From assembly GCF_000150275.1 (NCBI RefSeq), contig NW_002060944.1:1869306-1933305 (forward strand): DNA of 64,000 nucleotides. The letters are read 5' to 3'. The notes below the pieces were generated by a model. The model saw nothing but the letters and a program-made list of their open reading frames with translations. It was not told where the DNA came from and did not search any database. The DNA is from Trichoplax adhaerens (Eukaryota; Placozoa; Uniplacotomia; Trichoplacea; Trichoplacidae). Below are positions 1-13,199 of the stretch, piece by piece (within the stretch, counting starts at the first letter, position 1; every line of letters begins with the position of its first letter). The translations under genes were made by a program, and so were the position numbers.

Positions 1-1160
1 GTCTATTATGTGTTTTCTATATGATAAAACGCGTATTTAACTATAAAATTAAAACAGTTTTTGTACAGACAGTAAACGATCTAGCCATTAGAATGCCATA
101 GTGACAGTGGTTTCTTATTCTTTTCTTATTATGGACTACAGTATTATTATGAATATAACCTTTTAGCACTAAAAAGACGCCTACGGTAGTCTATTCAGCA
201 AACCTTGACCTTGACTTTGTTCGGTCGCAAAATCGTTAAGGTCAGTGACCCGAAACTAAAACCGCGACTTTGTAATAAAAAAAAGTCAAATCTAACACCA
301 CTGATCTAGTCATGACGTCACATGATTACACACGGGTCACGGGCAGGTCAAGGCGATCATGACTTCTCGCTTGTTGACTTTTTTGACCTTGACTTGACTT
401 TTACACTTACAAAGCTCTGATTACCGTCTGCACGTACAGTACTGTAACTCTGTAAGTCCACCGAGAAACTGTGGCCGCGACCTGTCATGACATTTCATTA
501 CTGTTTAATTAACTTTACTGTAACAATACAACAATGTACGTACTGGTCACTCTTGGACGGATAGACATTTTCGGTCTCATCTCGTCAAAATATCTTACCA
601 AACAAACACTTCGTTTTGGCACTACTTCAGTATACAGACGGTCGATTTTGAATTAACTGATAATTTCTCAGTTAACTAATGTTACATTGAATCTTATTAT
701 CTGTTACAAAGTTCAGATCAACAGTATTATCCTACTCCTACAATTTTTATAGAATTTTATAGTATTTTCGTACTGCTGATACTATGAAAGTATAAATTCG
801 TCGCCATTCAATCATAATGGAAAGTCAATGAAAATTGATTGTCCAAAGCTTATTTAGTGGTCACTTTTCTACCTACTGTACTGTAGTTATAGAGGAGACA
901 TCAGTAACAGTAAAGAGCTGGATCGTCAAGTCACATTGTCTACTGCTTTATAGATGCTATTTAATTTAGTACAAGTGATTTTAGAAAACAGACATAGAAG
1001 ATCCATACTAAGTGCAGTAGCCATTTTTCGATATTTGCTTTAAGTAGACCTAACTGTAAGGCCTCATTTGATGAGAAAAATCCGTCTGTCTGAGATCTCC
1101 TTCCAGCCATGCAGTACAGTATAAAAAAGCAAGGGTTTCGTACTATGGACTGTACTAAAA
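1..1160. other. AT-rich stretch without a recognisable gene; nuclear-receptor-like half-sites
   Basis: No coding exon is supported here. Between 206 and 389 the motif AGGTCA or its complement occurs four times (206-211, 239-244, 345-350, 384-389), and a perfect CRE-type palindrome TGACGTCA lies at 313-320. AGGTCA is the half-site bound by many nuclear receptors, but spacing and orientation are irregular, so a regulatory role is only a guess. Confidence 0.3.
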
Positions 1161-1163
1161 ATA

Positions 1164-1218
1164 CTACTGTACTGTACTGTATAGTACTGTACTGTACTAG
1201 TACAGTACAGTACAGTAC
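1164..1218. repeat. TACTGTAC/GTACAGTA palindromic cluster
   Basis: Short run of overlapping TACTGTAC and GTACAGTA units that can fold back on itself. It belongs to the same family as the larger clusters at 12.1-12.8, 17.2-17.8, 23.1-23.4, 38.0-38.2, 40.8-41.2, 50.0-50.3 and 57.2-58.4 kb. Unlike those, it lies 3' of its nearest gene. Confidence 0.85.
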
Positions 1219-1422
1219 ATTTACAAATCGGTCAAATCCATAATAAAATTTTACCGCCATTAGTTCAAGTAAACAGTTATTTATTACTTCAAGTTCTTTA
1301 ATGTTCAAATATCACCATCACTTTCATAAAAATAAGTTGATTGCAATGTAAATCGCTACGATTACACGGACTGTACAGTACCAAAATATTCGCAGATACT
1401 GTAAGATACCACTTTTCGAGTA

Positions 1423-2076
1423 CTACCATGGGTTAGTGCATCGCCAAAGTCTTGATCTAGTTCTTTCGAATTGTTTACGAAAATTACGCATTCGTTGCTT
1501 TTCACTTTTCATTACTTTATTACAAATGCGGATAGCCTTCGTGTTGCGTTGTTTCTTATTTCTAAGTGCTTGACAGAATCTTTGATTTACAAACAATCTT
1601 AGACTGTGGCATTTCCTTTGCTTAAATTGTAATTGCTGTTTCTGACGGAGGAGATTGCTCAATTGGGATTCTAAAGTTTTCACATATTGTTCCTGAACTG
1701 TCAATCTCTTCTTAGATGCAGAAAGTAACCTCAGCAACGATATGTAATTCGGACAAGACTGATAAGCTTTAGGAAGTTCTTTATCATCATTCTCGAAGTC
1801 ATGATATAGCGGAGCAAGGAAATCTCTGACTTGGGTTTCATAAAACGGTATTTCGTCGAATGCACGCGTATTATGAAATGCGGTTAAACCTCCAGGAGTT
1901 GCCTGTTTATTGCTAGTCAATGTCGATCCTTTATCGTAGTTCTTGAAAATTTGATTCGAAGATGTTGAAATGCCAAGATCCAGTGATTCACTATGAACAG
2001 CTCTATTCGTAGCTAAAGCTAAAATATTGATGTTAGCCGAGAGTATTAGAAAGGCAAAGGTATACGAAAGTATCAT
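1423..2076 (-). CDS. Unknown small secreted basic coiled-coil protein
   Basis: A 217-residue open frame starting at ATG 2076 and ending at the stop at 1423. I do not recognise the family. The N-terminus is a clear signal peptide with a hydrophobic core (FAFLILSANINILALA), so the product is probably secreted. The middle is polar. The C-terminal third begins with a predicted helix (roughly residues 125-165, with regular Leu and Gln spacing) and continues into a very basic Arg/Lys-rich segment carrying about four regularly spaced Cys, ending RSRLWRCTNPW. Signal peptide, basic tail and spaced cysteines would suit an extracellular matrix or peptide-precursor protein, but that is inference. An upstream in-frame GTG at 2128-2130 exists, but ATG 2076 begins the signal peptide exactly. 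It could be single-exon, or the last exon of a longer gene. Confidence 0.6.
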   Translation of the reverse strand: MILSYTFAFLILSANINILALATNRAVHSESLDLGISTSSNQIFKNYDKGSTLTSNKQATPGGLTAFHNTRAFDEIPFYETQVRDFLAPLYHDFENDDKELPKAYQSCPNYISLLRLLSASKKRLTVQEQYVKTLESQLSNLLRQKQQLQFKQRKCHSLRLFVNQRFCQALRNKKQRNTKAIRICNKVMKSEKQRMRNFRKQFERTRSRLWRCTNPW

Positions 2077-4202
2077 TTTGTCTTGTAGTACGAGTACTGT
2101 TTGCTCAATATACAGTAATATAGATCTCACTGCTGTATTCGTATACTACTACAGTACAGTTGTTCACGGTTGGTAAATTTTCAACAGAAATAAGATTCGC
2201 TGTAGTTAGCAACAAATTGGAAAGTGATTATCAAGATTTAAAGACGCTATTAAATAGAGAATATAAATTATGATAAGGTCGATAATTTAGTTGTTATTCA
2301 CTTCAAATTCCAACAGAAAACATAATACTTGTTACTGTAAGAAGATATGCTTTTGTTTTATCCTAGAGATGTTTGAGGTGCAATAACTATCTCATAGCTA
2401 TTAATGAGGCATTGAAATTATAGTATTTTATAATAAACCGCTAATACGTAAGTGTTTACCAAGTCCAAATGTGATAACTTTCTTAAAAATCACTGTATGA
2501 AGAAATTGATACAATGACTTACAATCAACTATATTTTGTATATAGTGCTGGCTCTGCGTACACTCTATTGTTGAATTTTTCAATGATCACTGCCTAATTT
2601 GTAAATTTTCTATCCTTGCATGTTTATATCTTACATTGCTTCCTAAGATAGCCATAATACTATATAATTTTAAATAATTTATATTTACTAGCCGATAAAT
2701 TTACCACGAAATATTAAATTTTATAAATTTGATGTTATCGAAAAGGACTTCAAACATAAACTCAGATATCTCGCTATGTGGATCATTATCCTAAGTGAAT
2801 TTAATTTAACAAATATATAAGATTAAGGAGTAACTGATCGCATTAATTGTAGAAATAATGGTTCCAGTTGTTTATAGAGTACATATGTGTATGAAATTCT
2901 ATCAAGAACTAACTGTATCATTAGCGCGTAGAACACCTTTGAGTATGACAAAAGCTAATAAACTAGCTATATAGTAGATAACCGTTTTCCCTTCATTACC
3001 GCTATCAAAATGAGAACGTTATAGAATACGTGTGATTGTAAGTACTGGATTATTTGCAGTTCAGCAAACCGATCTGGCTCAGTGGTCAAGCAGATTTAAT
3101 TATTTATAATTAATATGCGTAAATAGCGAAGTTTAAGACGCGCGAAGTACAGTACATTATGTTCTAGTTGTAAATTACCCACCGGAACCTACAAAATATA
3201 CTGTAAATAAAATCTATCTATCTAAGGACACAAAGATGTGTTATAATTAGGGGTTAAATAGAAAGTAATTTTAATTATTAATTACTGATGAAGCGCAACC
3301 GGGTCTCGGCGACATTTATTTTCGCTGAAAGATATCTACTTTAGAGGAATGTTTAAAGTTGATATTCAAATATTTGCACTACCAGGACCTACAATGCAGA
3401 TGTACCTCAGCACGTTGTGTTGCTGCGAGTAACTTCATTTTTAATTTTTCTACTAAGTTGTGACATTATTTACGCTCATAGCCCACAGCAGTTAAATTTA
3501 GTACCATTTAGAGCGATAGCATACGATGATCAATAAAATTATACGTTGGTATTTGCTAATTAAAGGGAGAAAGTTAAAGGCTTTTCTAGCTCCAACCTAG
3601 CGTTTCTTTCAAGGACAAGGTACTAGTTGCCAATAATTAATAAATATAATTACATCACGAAGGCAATTCTTTTGAGGGAGGCGGGTTGATATGCGATCGT
3701 ATGTTTTATGTTACGCTTGCGTACTCACTATTAAAGTTTACTTTCAGTCTTAGAGCAACATGGGTACTCAAGATATTTATTTCATTGATAATTCGTACAT
3801 GTTTTTACAATTTGAGATTACTTTAAAAGAAAATTCCGTTACTGTATATATAAATTTGTAGTTCATTTTCGGATTGCTTATATTCTAGCATAATAGCGGT
3901 AGTTAAGTAACTAGGTACAACTCACTAACTGCATGTCAAAACCTAAGTGGTTAACATAGGTTACAAACCTTACGTCACAAAAGCAAGAGCCGGAAATTAA
4001 TTTCGGAATATATTAATATAATGAACTCGATTGCAAGCAGATTTTAATAATCTATCCCATTACCTACCAATGTACCCAGTGCAATGGGCTAAAAAAATCA
4101 ATTATTTTCAAATGCAGTTCTTAATTAATCACGTCTTAATAAGTTATCTAAGTTTGCTCGAGAAGGCATGTCGTAAATTATGATAAATTATGATAAATTA
4201 CG
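2077..4202. other. Spacer between the secreted-protein gene and the 3' end of the BET gene
   Basis: No exon is supported on either strand. At 4174-4200 a 10-base unit (TAAATTATGA) is repeated nearly three times in tandem. The region is otherwise plain AT-rich sequence. Confidence 0.4.
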
Positions 4203-7200
4203 TCAGTCTTGAGATAAGAAATGATCTTCGAAGGAGGCAATCAGATCACTTTGTCCACACAAATCAATGTGACCAGCAGCCTATTGTAATTATAAGCAAA
4301 TAGTATAATAATTGTAAGTTGCAGGAACAGCAACGTTATTGATATCTACTTATTTTTTACATGCTACATACAGCTTGTCGTTTTCTGCGTTCCTCTTCTT
4401 TCAGTCGTTGCATTGCAAGATTTTTTTCTTCGTGTTTCTTCATCTCTTCTAATCTCTCAAGCTCTAACTGCTCCTTCCTAGCATTTTCCAACGCTTCGTC
4501 TTCTTCTTGATCTCTGAAATATATATTAGTACAGATGATTGCAATATATTGTATCACAGCGAGCACAAATATTCATGTAAACCTCTTTTTCTCTTCCGCG
4601 ATGCGTATGCGGTCAGCTTCCTTTTGTTGTTTCTCCTTCTTGATGTACTCTACCTGTAATCGCCTTTTTCTTTCCTATATAATATTAGGGTAGGAATTAG
4701 TATGTAGGCAGTTAATGCACAAATACATATCGATAAGTTTAGCAAACCCGTTCTTCCTTTTCTTTGGCTTGCCTCTTAAAGTCTTGAAAGCTGTTAGTCA
4801 TTTTATCGCTCGGAACAGATAGGGCTGATACATCGGCGGTGGCAATATTGCACCACGAATTTACATTCTTCAGCTTTACTGCCGTCTAAATCACAAGGAA
4901 TACAATAACAAATTGGAGCAACCGAATCTTTAGATTCTTCATTGCTGATATGTATTACACAAGTATTGGCGCAACCTTAGTATCAGAATTTGGGCTTGGC
5001 ATAGATGGTGACTGTGTCATGTATTCCTTTCCTATATTACCGAATTAAGTAAATTTTAAACTATCAAACTACTCAGAGAAAACAGTTTAAATTCATATTG
5101 CATATTTAATTATCCGTGGTAGCAATATGGTAAGTACATTGAAACTAGCGAAAGGGCGCTCAATATATTGCTAGTGAATACAGAAGTATCTATAATCAAT
5201 ATAATACCTGCTTTCTCTGGGCTCAAGGAGAGAACCTTATCGTCTAGTAATGTAAATGTTACCTTTTCTGATGATGCAATAGGGTTGGCATTTACAGAGC
5301 TATTTCCTAAATGACGACAAATCGAATTCGATTGATTACAAAGAAACTTGTCGAATAAAACAGCAGCTTAAATTCTAATGAAGGTGACCTCAATAATGTA
5401 CTGCAGACGGCAATATTGTCAATACATCCATTGGCAAGATAAAGCTTATCCTTTGGTGATCTAAGTATATTTTAACTCGATAATCATTTACTAACCAATA
5501 TCAGGTGATGACGTTAGCTTATTAGTAGCAAGTACTGTAGGAGCATCATTTCGGAAAGGTTTGTCATTTACTGTATCAGCTTCATTGAAAGGGTAGCATT
5601 CTGCCTCCTTTACAGGCTTATCCTTAGCAATGTCATCACGTCCTTAACGTTGGCAAAAGTGTGCGTTAATGTTCCTTATACTCGGACTTACCAATTCCCA
5701 ATAATTATACGAAGTAATACAAACCTTCAGTGAACTTCTCTGCAGCATCGATAGCAGTCGTTTCCGTACTGTTGAGATCCTTAGAACTGTTTTTTGTAAA
5801 TACCTGACAAAGCAATTAAGGAGTAAGTCTTGTAATTTGGCTTATCTACTAGAACTTTTAGCGTCATTCACCTTTTCTGTGCTGTCGCTTCCATCTTCAG
5901 TTGTAATTGCTCGACCGTTTTCTGATTTAAGGTATACAGTAGTAGAAATCATAAGTTTCGTTATAGAAATATTTTCACTAATATTTCAGACAATAATCAA
6001 CCATGCATTTTACAGGATAATTTACACATACGTAGATGCAGTTGCAGACAGTAAGAAATCAAATATCTTCGTAAAAATCGCGTTTATTTAAACAAACGTA
6101 TATTGGTAGCACATCAGTGCGGTTGATTTTACAACAGTATAAGTTTTACTATTGATCTTTTGGTTCAATATAAATAGGTTACATCAGAATCGCAAACTCG
6201 CGAGGGGTTATGATTATAGTTAATGAAAAAGTAACTAAATTAGATGGCAATTTCTTTAGTAATACACTATAATTCCGTTTCAAGCTCTTATTACTAGAAC
6301 TTGTGCGTTACTAGAATCATATCTAACATCAATATACACACTTAAATATAAGCTATGTCTAAATAAAAGTCAATGTAATTTATATTCAGTTTTTCTACCG
6401 CAATTCAATTACGAACGCTTCCCAATTCCCGTAACAGGGAACGATTTGGAAATGTCGCTACAATTACAACTAACTTTATTTTACCGTCCTTGTTTCAATC
6501 TTACTATTTGTTGTAGCATATGCAGTTAATATAACCGAAAGAAACGACTTGACAACAAACGGTGTGTGTATCAAATTTTGCAATATAAAACTGGAGATTT
6601 GTGTACATTCTCCAATAACTATATAGTGACTCAATCTTGCACTATTACAAATAGAAAGTTTGTCATGCATTTACAACATTTATTAGCTTCAAGCCCGCTG
6701 CCAACTAGCTATCGATTAAAATTTACCGCTAAGGCAGCGTATGAATTAAGCATTATCATACAGGTACCCACATCAAGACGGACGATAATCCCTCGAGTAA
6801 TAGCACCGTAACTTTTCACGAATATTACATGTTGAATTGGCGACAAGAGGCTCTAATTACTACCTGATTCTGATTCACTAGAACTTGCTGATGATGATCC
6901 TGAACTGGATTCAGAGTCAGAAGAAGATCCAGACGACTCTGAGTCGCTGGTTTCGCTTAACCGTGCAGCACGACTGCCAACTACATCAATTACTGAGTCC
7001 TCTTTTGCTTCTACTAAAGAGAGTATATACACTATAATTAATCTGAGTAGCAAATTCCGGATTAAAAGTGCCATGATTACCTTTCTTTCTCTTGATTGGA
7101 GGTGCGGAGCCTAACCTATCACTTACATCTTGCAACCTTCTTTCTAATTCTTCCTTCTTCTTTGCATGTTCTTTTCCTAAAACAACCGGATCAGCCTTCT

Positions 7201-10200
7201 TGACGCCTAAATTTTTTATCAGAATCTCATCAATTATCCTGTCTTTTATAAAGGTAATAGATCGATCTATACGCTGTATTACTAGGTCGTTTTTGTCTCT
7301 TTAAAGTTGACTGTACATAGCGTTCCAATTCGCGTAATGTAGAAGGTTTCAAAGTTTCAAAGTCTATTTCAATTTCTTCAGGATTTGATTCACGCAATGC
7401 TGGTTCTCTTGATTGAATAATATGCACGACACGGCCTAGTTTGTCTCCTAGAAAGAATGCATTTAGCTTGTATTATGAAGATAAATAAGTAATTAATGGT
7501 TACCTGGCAATTTGTTTATATCGAGACTAAGCTGCCTCTTTTCATCGTATGTCATAGGCTCGACATCCAGTACCTCAGAATTGTAAGACTTTTTTCTTTT
7601 TCTAGATCTGTTCAGTTAAAGATGTAAATCGTTGTATGAAATAATATATCTTTGATAGTAAAATTACAAGAAATTAAAAGATGTCTTACTTTGGTGGAGG
7701 CGTTTTCTTTCGTTGTTTCTTTTTGACAGGCTGCTTAGGTTTAGGTTTAGACGTACCTTGAGATGATTTTTTTGAAGCTTTACCCTTGGTATTGGCTAAT
7801 TTAGTATTCGTTGATTTTACATGTTTCTTTTTTTCGCGTTTTTTCGGTTTTGGTTTTTCCTTAGATAAAGCTGTCAATTCTTTGGTCACTGTAGCAAGCT
7901 ATCAGCAAAGCATAACGTTAATACTATAGTACTTGGTTATAAAATAATTTCGGATTAGTGATTGTGCACCTTCTTATGCAGTTGCGCTAATTTGTTAGCT
8001 CTATCTTCTTCACTATCGTGTGACGAATCTGAATCACTGGATTCCTGCTCTATTTCCGGTTCCGGTTCCGGTTCCGGCTCTAGTTCAACCTCAGAGCTAC
8101 TAGATTCATCAGGTATTTGAGCATACTTAAATTCAAATACATCCTGCAATCTCCTCGCCATGTTTACAATATCATGATCAGAAGGATTGTATTTGTAACA
8201 ATTGGTAAAGATCAATCGTACGTCAGCAGCGAATTCATTAATAGCTTTATACTCTAATTTTTCAAATTTATCCTAAAGAAAAACAATATCATCAATTTCA
8301 AAATGTTATAACGCTGGAATTATGTGGATAACTTTACCTTAACAGTTCCAAGATCCATAGGATGCTTTATAATTTCATAATAATCGGTAAGTCCAAGCTT
8401 TTCTGCGTTGACTGGCTCATAAAATGGCCACGCGTAAGCCTAGATAAGAGATACACATGTATAAATAATCAAGTTTTAAGTGAACTGCTTCTACAGCTTA
8501 ACATACTCGATGCTTCTTCAGCATTAACTCCTTAAGAACCTCCTTGCAAAATTTCATCTGAGGATTCATTTTCTTTTTTTTCCCCTTCTGTAATAAACAA
8601 CAATGGTTTACAACCTTTTTAATATATAAGAACATTAAGTTTCAGTACCTTCACCTCGGTAGGTAAATCTTTAACTGGCTTCTTAATCCGTCGTTTCGAC
8701 TGATTTCTATTGGATTCTGATTTGGCGGGAATTGTATGAATCGGTGTCGGTGTTGTTGTGTCAGCTTTTCTTTTAACGCCTTTCTTTACCTATTTCATAT
8801 AGTAATCGCTGCCAACGTTAGTGTATAATCTTATATTTAGTCACTACCACTAAACATACTTTTGCTAATGATTTCGTAGCAGAAGCTTGGGGCTGCGGCG
8901 CTACGGAAACAGTAGGTACCGGAGCTGAAGACGATGTAACTGGTGAACCGGAGGCTGGAACTGGCGCGGTGACTGAAACAATCAGAATATGTGGTCAAAA
9001 AATCGCAACCAGATGCTAATAGATCTGAACTTTTAAAGACCTGCTCTCTCCTTTTTCGACTTTTCTTTGCCTTGTAAGCTTGGTGGAGTTTTAATCTTTG
9101 AGGTAATTTCAAACTCCTTGCATTTAATAGATATTAATTAGAAATCTGTGGCAGAAAGTAACATTATAGGTATTTTTTATGTACTTTACCTGTGCAGGCA
9201 TTTGAGCTAATTTCTTTTTATATACTTTTTCTAATTCTTCGCACATTAGAACAATATCGTCGCTGGTTTTGTTATAAGTATAGCAATTAGTGAATGTTCG
9301 GAGAATATCATCCATACATTCTTTTGCAGAATGATACATTTTCCCTTCCAACTTTCGCTTTATTGTGCCTAAATCCATCGGCTTCTTGATGATCTTGAAG
9401 TAGTCCTATAGATCACATTGCATGTAAGGTCAAAGTTGTTATTAACAGGACTACTGATATTTACAGCTAGAAATTATATTTTATGATTTACATAACGTGT
9501 TATACAATCCCAATAAAAATTATATCACAAACCGGTAATTGAAGCTTGACAGGATCAACAGGCTGCCGAAATGGCCAGGCGTATCTGTGCTTCCATAGGC
9601 CATCTATAACTGTCTTCAGGAAACGAAGCTGATTTGTATCACGACCTTTACCCTGAACTTTCTGTAATACGACAATAATTACTTCAGTTTAGCCATTATA
9701 GGATTGACAACAACTTTACGGTTAGACAGATGTATTCGAAGACATGATATGCACACTGTAACAGTCTAATACTCGTTAACGAAAAGAAGAATCTAACGAA
9801 TATTGCAGTATAATTTTCTTACAGCACTGTTGTTTAATCAAATTGTGTTATGTCATAAACGCGTTACAAATGCGACAATAAGGTTAAGAAGCCGCATATG
9901 TGCCTGCTCTATCTTACGGAATTCAATTACAACTTTCAAAATGCGAATCAGTATTCTTCTCTATAAATACTACTTTACAGTGGTATGTAATAATAGATGA
10001 CTTTTACATTATGCAGTATCGCAGGTGCCATGAAAAACCGCATCCTTCTCTAATCCCTTATTGACAATGATAATGCTGTAAGTGAGTGGTAAGCATTACT
10101 ACGCATTAGCGTACTGTACTTGCGTTTCTTGTAGGTATACTGTGCTGTAACACTGTCTACAACGTTCATAAGAGAGGGCATAGATAAACAGAAACTTGAC

Positions 10201-11578
10201 ATTTATAAGCATTGCTATCTATAATTAAAGTCTTACGTCTGCAACAGACAATTTAATCTCAGACTAATCCGTGCGAAAGATGTTTCAATCGCTGTTATGA
10301 CGAAAAATTTTTCTAATCATCCCGATAGTCGATTACGGTACTTTTTTAGTACTACAAACAGTATCAGAAATGTCTCCGATGCGCGAATTCACCCCACTAA
10401 AATAGTGTTTTGACTGAGACTGTAGCAATGCAATCACAAAATACAGTACGTTTTGGCGTGCGTGTAGTCTGCGGTTTGTTGAGGCCTACTGCCGCGGATG
10501 CGGCCAGATGACTACGTAGTAACAAAAAATTTTGTATTACATCTTTTACAGTGTCATTGATTTATTGTATACTCCACAGTCCTACCGCACTGTACTGTAT
10601 ATTTTGCATACATACTGTACATACAGTCGATTACTACAGTATAGTAAATTAAACAGTACGTTTCAGACCACGTTGACAATCGTATTGCATTCCGACATCA
10701 GTGAAAATAAAATATTACAATTAAAAACACGGCACCGATTCGCTGACACACAACCAGTTTAAGTCAATCCTGGTACAAACCTAATTAATTAAAATCGATC
10801 ATACTGTATTCAATTTTCTAAAGCTGTTTCAGGATATTGGTATGTTAGGACGTAAAAAATCACATATTCATTGGCGTTACTAATAGCTGTAGAGACATCG
10901 TAGCCATTTCGTGAACTACAGTACAGTATTTAAAACAGAATCTGCTGCACCATACGCATATTTTACGCTGCCAGCCAGTAACACATTCTGTACTGCAGAA
11001 TAACGTAGTATGATAGCATACACTAAACCCTGCAGGAATATTTCTGTGTTAAAACGTTAAAGCAAAGCAAAGTATTAACATATTTAAAGAGAAGTTTACA
11101 CGGGATATCATAATCGAGATATGATTATGTAAAGTTATCGTAAATCAACGCTCCATATCCCTAATACTTTTTTATATTACGATTGAGGTCCAATTGAGTT
11201 CGTTTTAGCCAGCACGATCAGAACAAGTAAGAACTATTTAACTAGCAATTTTTACATTTCAATTGACTGTAAATACTTATACTTTGCTTTCAGCCGCGTA
11301 GCTGAGTTAACATTAATAGTACCCAAACTTAAAATAATTTTAGAGGCAATCTCGTTATATAAAATATGAAAGAAGCCCTATTCCTATAGCATGGACGTCA
11401 AGCACTGTGATACGAATCCTTGTTACTGGTTTCTTACCGTTTCTAACGGTTTTTCAAAATCCTCATATTTGCTAGATGATCGGCGAATTCGCTTGCCCAA
11501 ATTAGATGAGCTATCATCTTTCAGACCATTAACAGAGGACTGGTGAAGAGAAACAGTAGATATATTGGTAGCATTCAT
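4203..11578 (-). CDS. BRD4: BET family double-bromodomain protein, long BRD4-like form
   Basis: Chromatin reader that binds acetyl-lysine on histones and recruits P-TEFb. My 23-exon model gives about 978 residues: 11438-11578, 9533-9661, 9190-9405, 9041-9116, 8860-8972, 8649-8789, 8507-8587, 8338-8439, 7970-8272, 7690-7898, 7504-7607, 7283-7447, 7081-7206, 6864-7013, 5872-5921, 5725-5803, 5496-5642, 5208-5306, 4976-5031, 4748-4885, 4583-4674, 4372-4513, 4203-4280. Bromodomain 1 spans about 56-160 and bromodomain 2 about 275-385. Both keep WPF and the acetyl-lysine Asn (NCYTYN, Asn135; NCYKYN, Asn362). An acidic EPEP/Ser patch follows, then the NET domain (about 512-590), a Ser-rich tail, a charged coiled coil and a C-terminal P-TEFb-binding-like end ([14 protein letters not shown]). 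That end makes it BRD4/BRDT-like rather than BRD2/3-like, although early animals usually have one BET gene. The 1.8 kb first intron and the exon 14-15 join are the least certain points. Confidence 0.93.
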
Positions 11579-12049
11579 CTGTTTCTTTATTTCGGCTCTA
11601 AAAGAACGATCAGCAACGAAGGAATAGCAATTGAAATAATATATAGGGACACATACAGTACAGTAGCTCTTAGGAAAGTAAAGTTAATGTCAGTAATGTA
11701 TCACCAATAAAAATAAATAACATAATATAAAATAGAGGAGATCAAATAGGTCATTGAATAGTTCGTGTAAAAAACATGTCGACTCATCGATTACTGTGCC
11801 AAAAAACGTTCGCAAAAAACCAATCTGACTAACTGCATATGTCATCTAGCCTTTTAATACCTAGTGGATTGCTGAGAAATTGCATTATCAGTTACTGAGG
11901 ATTGCGAGAGATTTGTCTCTTCCATATAATAAATTTACGATGGCAAACGATACAATTGCCCCGAGTTCAGTTCACTTCAGCCGTTGCCATCCAACAATGG
12001 CGGTTACCGTATTGTACTAACGAAAAATTCTCCATGCATGTTTATGGCT

Positions 12050-12060
12050 GGGGGGGGGGG
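12050..12060. repeat. Poly-G run
   Basis: Eleven consecutive G followed by five T, about 470 bases upstream of the BET start codon and just before a palindromic cluster. A similar T12-G11 run lies at 17404-17426. Confidence 0.9.
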
Positions 12061-12137
12061 TTTTTATATGGAAAGGCTCTACGTGACATCTTATCACGTG
12101 CTACTCACCGTGAACCGCCAAAATCATAAAAATGCAG

Positions 12138-12790
12138 CATTGTACTGTACGACGTACGATACAGTAGGTATAGTACAGTACTGTACAATGCTGTTCTCGT
12201 CTTGTTCCTTTTTTGAGCCAGAATTTAAAACGATGATGCAGTCAAATTAAAGAGTTATTTAAAGTACTGTACAGTACTGTATTGGACACTGTACTGTACA
12301 GTACTGTATTGGACACTGTACTGTACAGCAGCTCGGTTACACACAGTGCAGTACAGTACTGTAGCTCGGAGTCGGCTTTGAAGCCGTAATAATGTACAGT
12401 ATTGTACAGTACAGTGCTGTACGATACTGTACGACTCCGATACTTTTTGTTACTGATTGTGAAAAGTACTGTACTCACTAGGCGGGATACTGTACACAGT
12501 GTACTGTACTGTACTGTACAGTATCTGATACTCAGTGGTTTTGTGGCTGCAACACTGTACTGTACAGTGTACAGTACAGCAATCAGTTTGTTACTGATAG
12601 TGAAAGAAAGAGAAAAGTATAGTACAGTACAGTATGACGTACCTTAGAGACCCTCTGTACGGAATTGGCGCCTCTTACTCTACAGTACCGTACAGTACAG
12701 CAAATGGTCATACAGTTTAATACTGTACTGTACTGTACAGTACAGTACACTATGGTACGAAAATTGTAAACTGAGAATTTTACTATACTG
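12138..12790. repeat. Large TACTGTAC/GTACAGTA palindromic cluster upstream of the BET gene
   Basis: About 650 bases rich in overlapping TACTGTAC and GTACAGTA words, many forming the perfect palindrome ACTGTACAGT. Inside it a 27-base unit is repeated exactly in tandem (12274-12300 and 12301-12327). The cluster lies about 560 bases upstream of the BET start codon. Open frames through it (for example 12242-12478) are read-through of the repeat, giving monotonous YCTV/QYST strings, and are not genes. Confidence 0.9.
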
Positions 12791-13199
12791 TACTGTGTCT
12801 GTTAACTTAAACTATACGAAAACAATATTGAAAATTTAATTTACTTGTACTACTACTGATCAGAATATTCTATTATATAAATACAGTACGCGTACATGGG
12901 GATAACAATTATGATTAATTAAACTGTAGAGTAAAGTAACAAGCACAAGTATAGTACGCGAAGTATAACGAGACAGGCATCTGCTACGCTCAGCTGTAAT
13001 AAATATATGTACAGTTATACTCTTCCCTTTCTTCTGTAAAAATAAATAATTATTACTTAACGGAAAGCAGTGAGATTTCTACGGGTTTCAGCAAGTTATA
13101 TAATAATTACTGTACTCGTAACCTTGTTACATCGTCTAAAATACTGTGAAATACTCTTTTTTGCGAGTAAAAATATCGCAAATAGCTTAGCAAAGTCGT

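Noticed and set aside
3073-3093. tRNA-like D-arm sequence TGGCTCAGTGGTCAAGC
   Set aside because: No acceptor stem, no anticodon arm, and no GGTTCGAATCC-type T-arm within range.
4357-4371. BET C-terminus ending QAVCSM followed by a stop
   Set aside because: This is read-through of a GTATGT donor. Splicing to 4203-4280 restores the conserved BRD4 C-terminal motif, so it is treated only as a possible isoform.
7686-7889. Stand-alone small basic protein rich in Lys
   Set aside because: It is BET exon 10, the basic region before the NET domain, in phase with its neighbours.
12138-12790. CRISPR-like regularly repeated array
   Set aside because: Units overlap and are palindromic with no unique spacers, and the host is a eukaryote.
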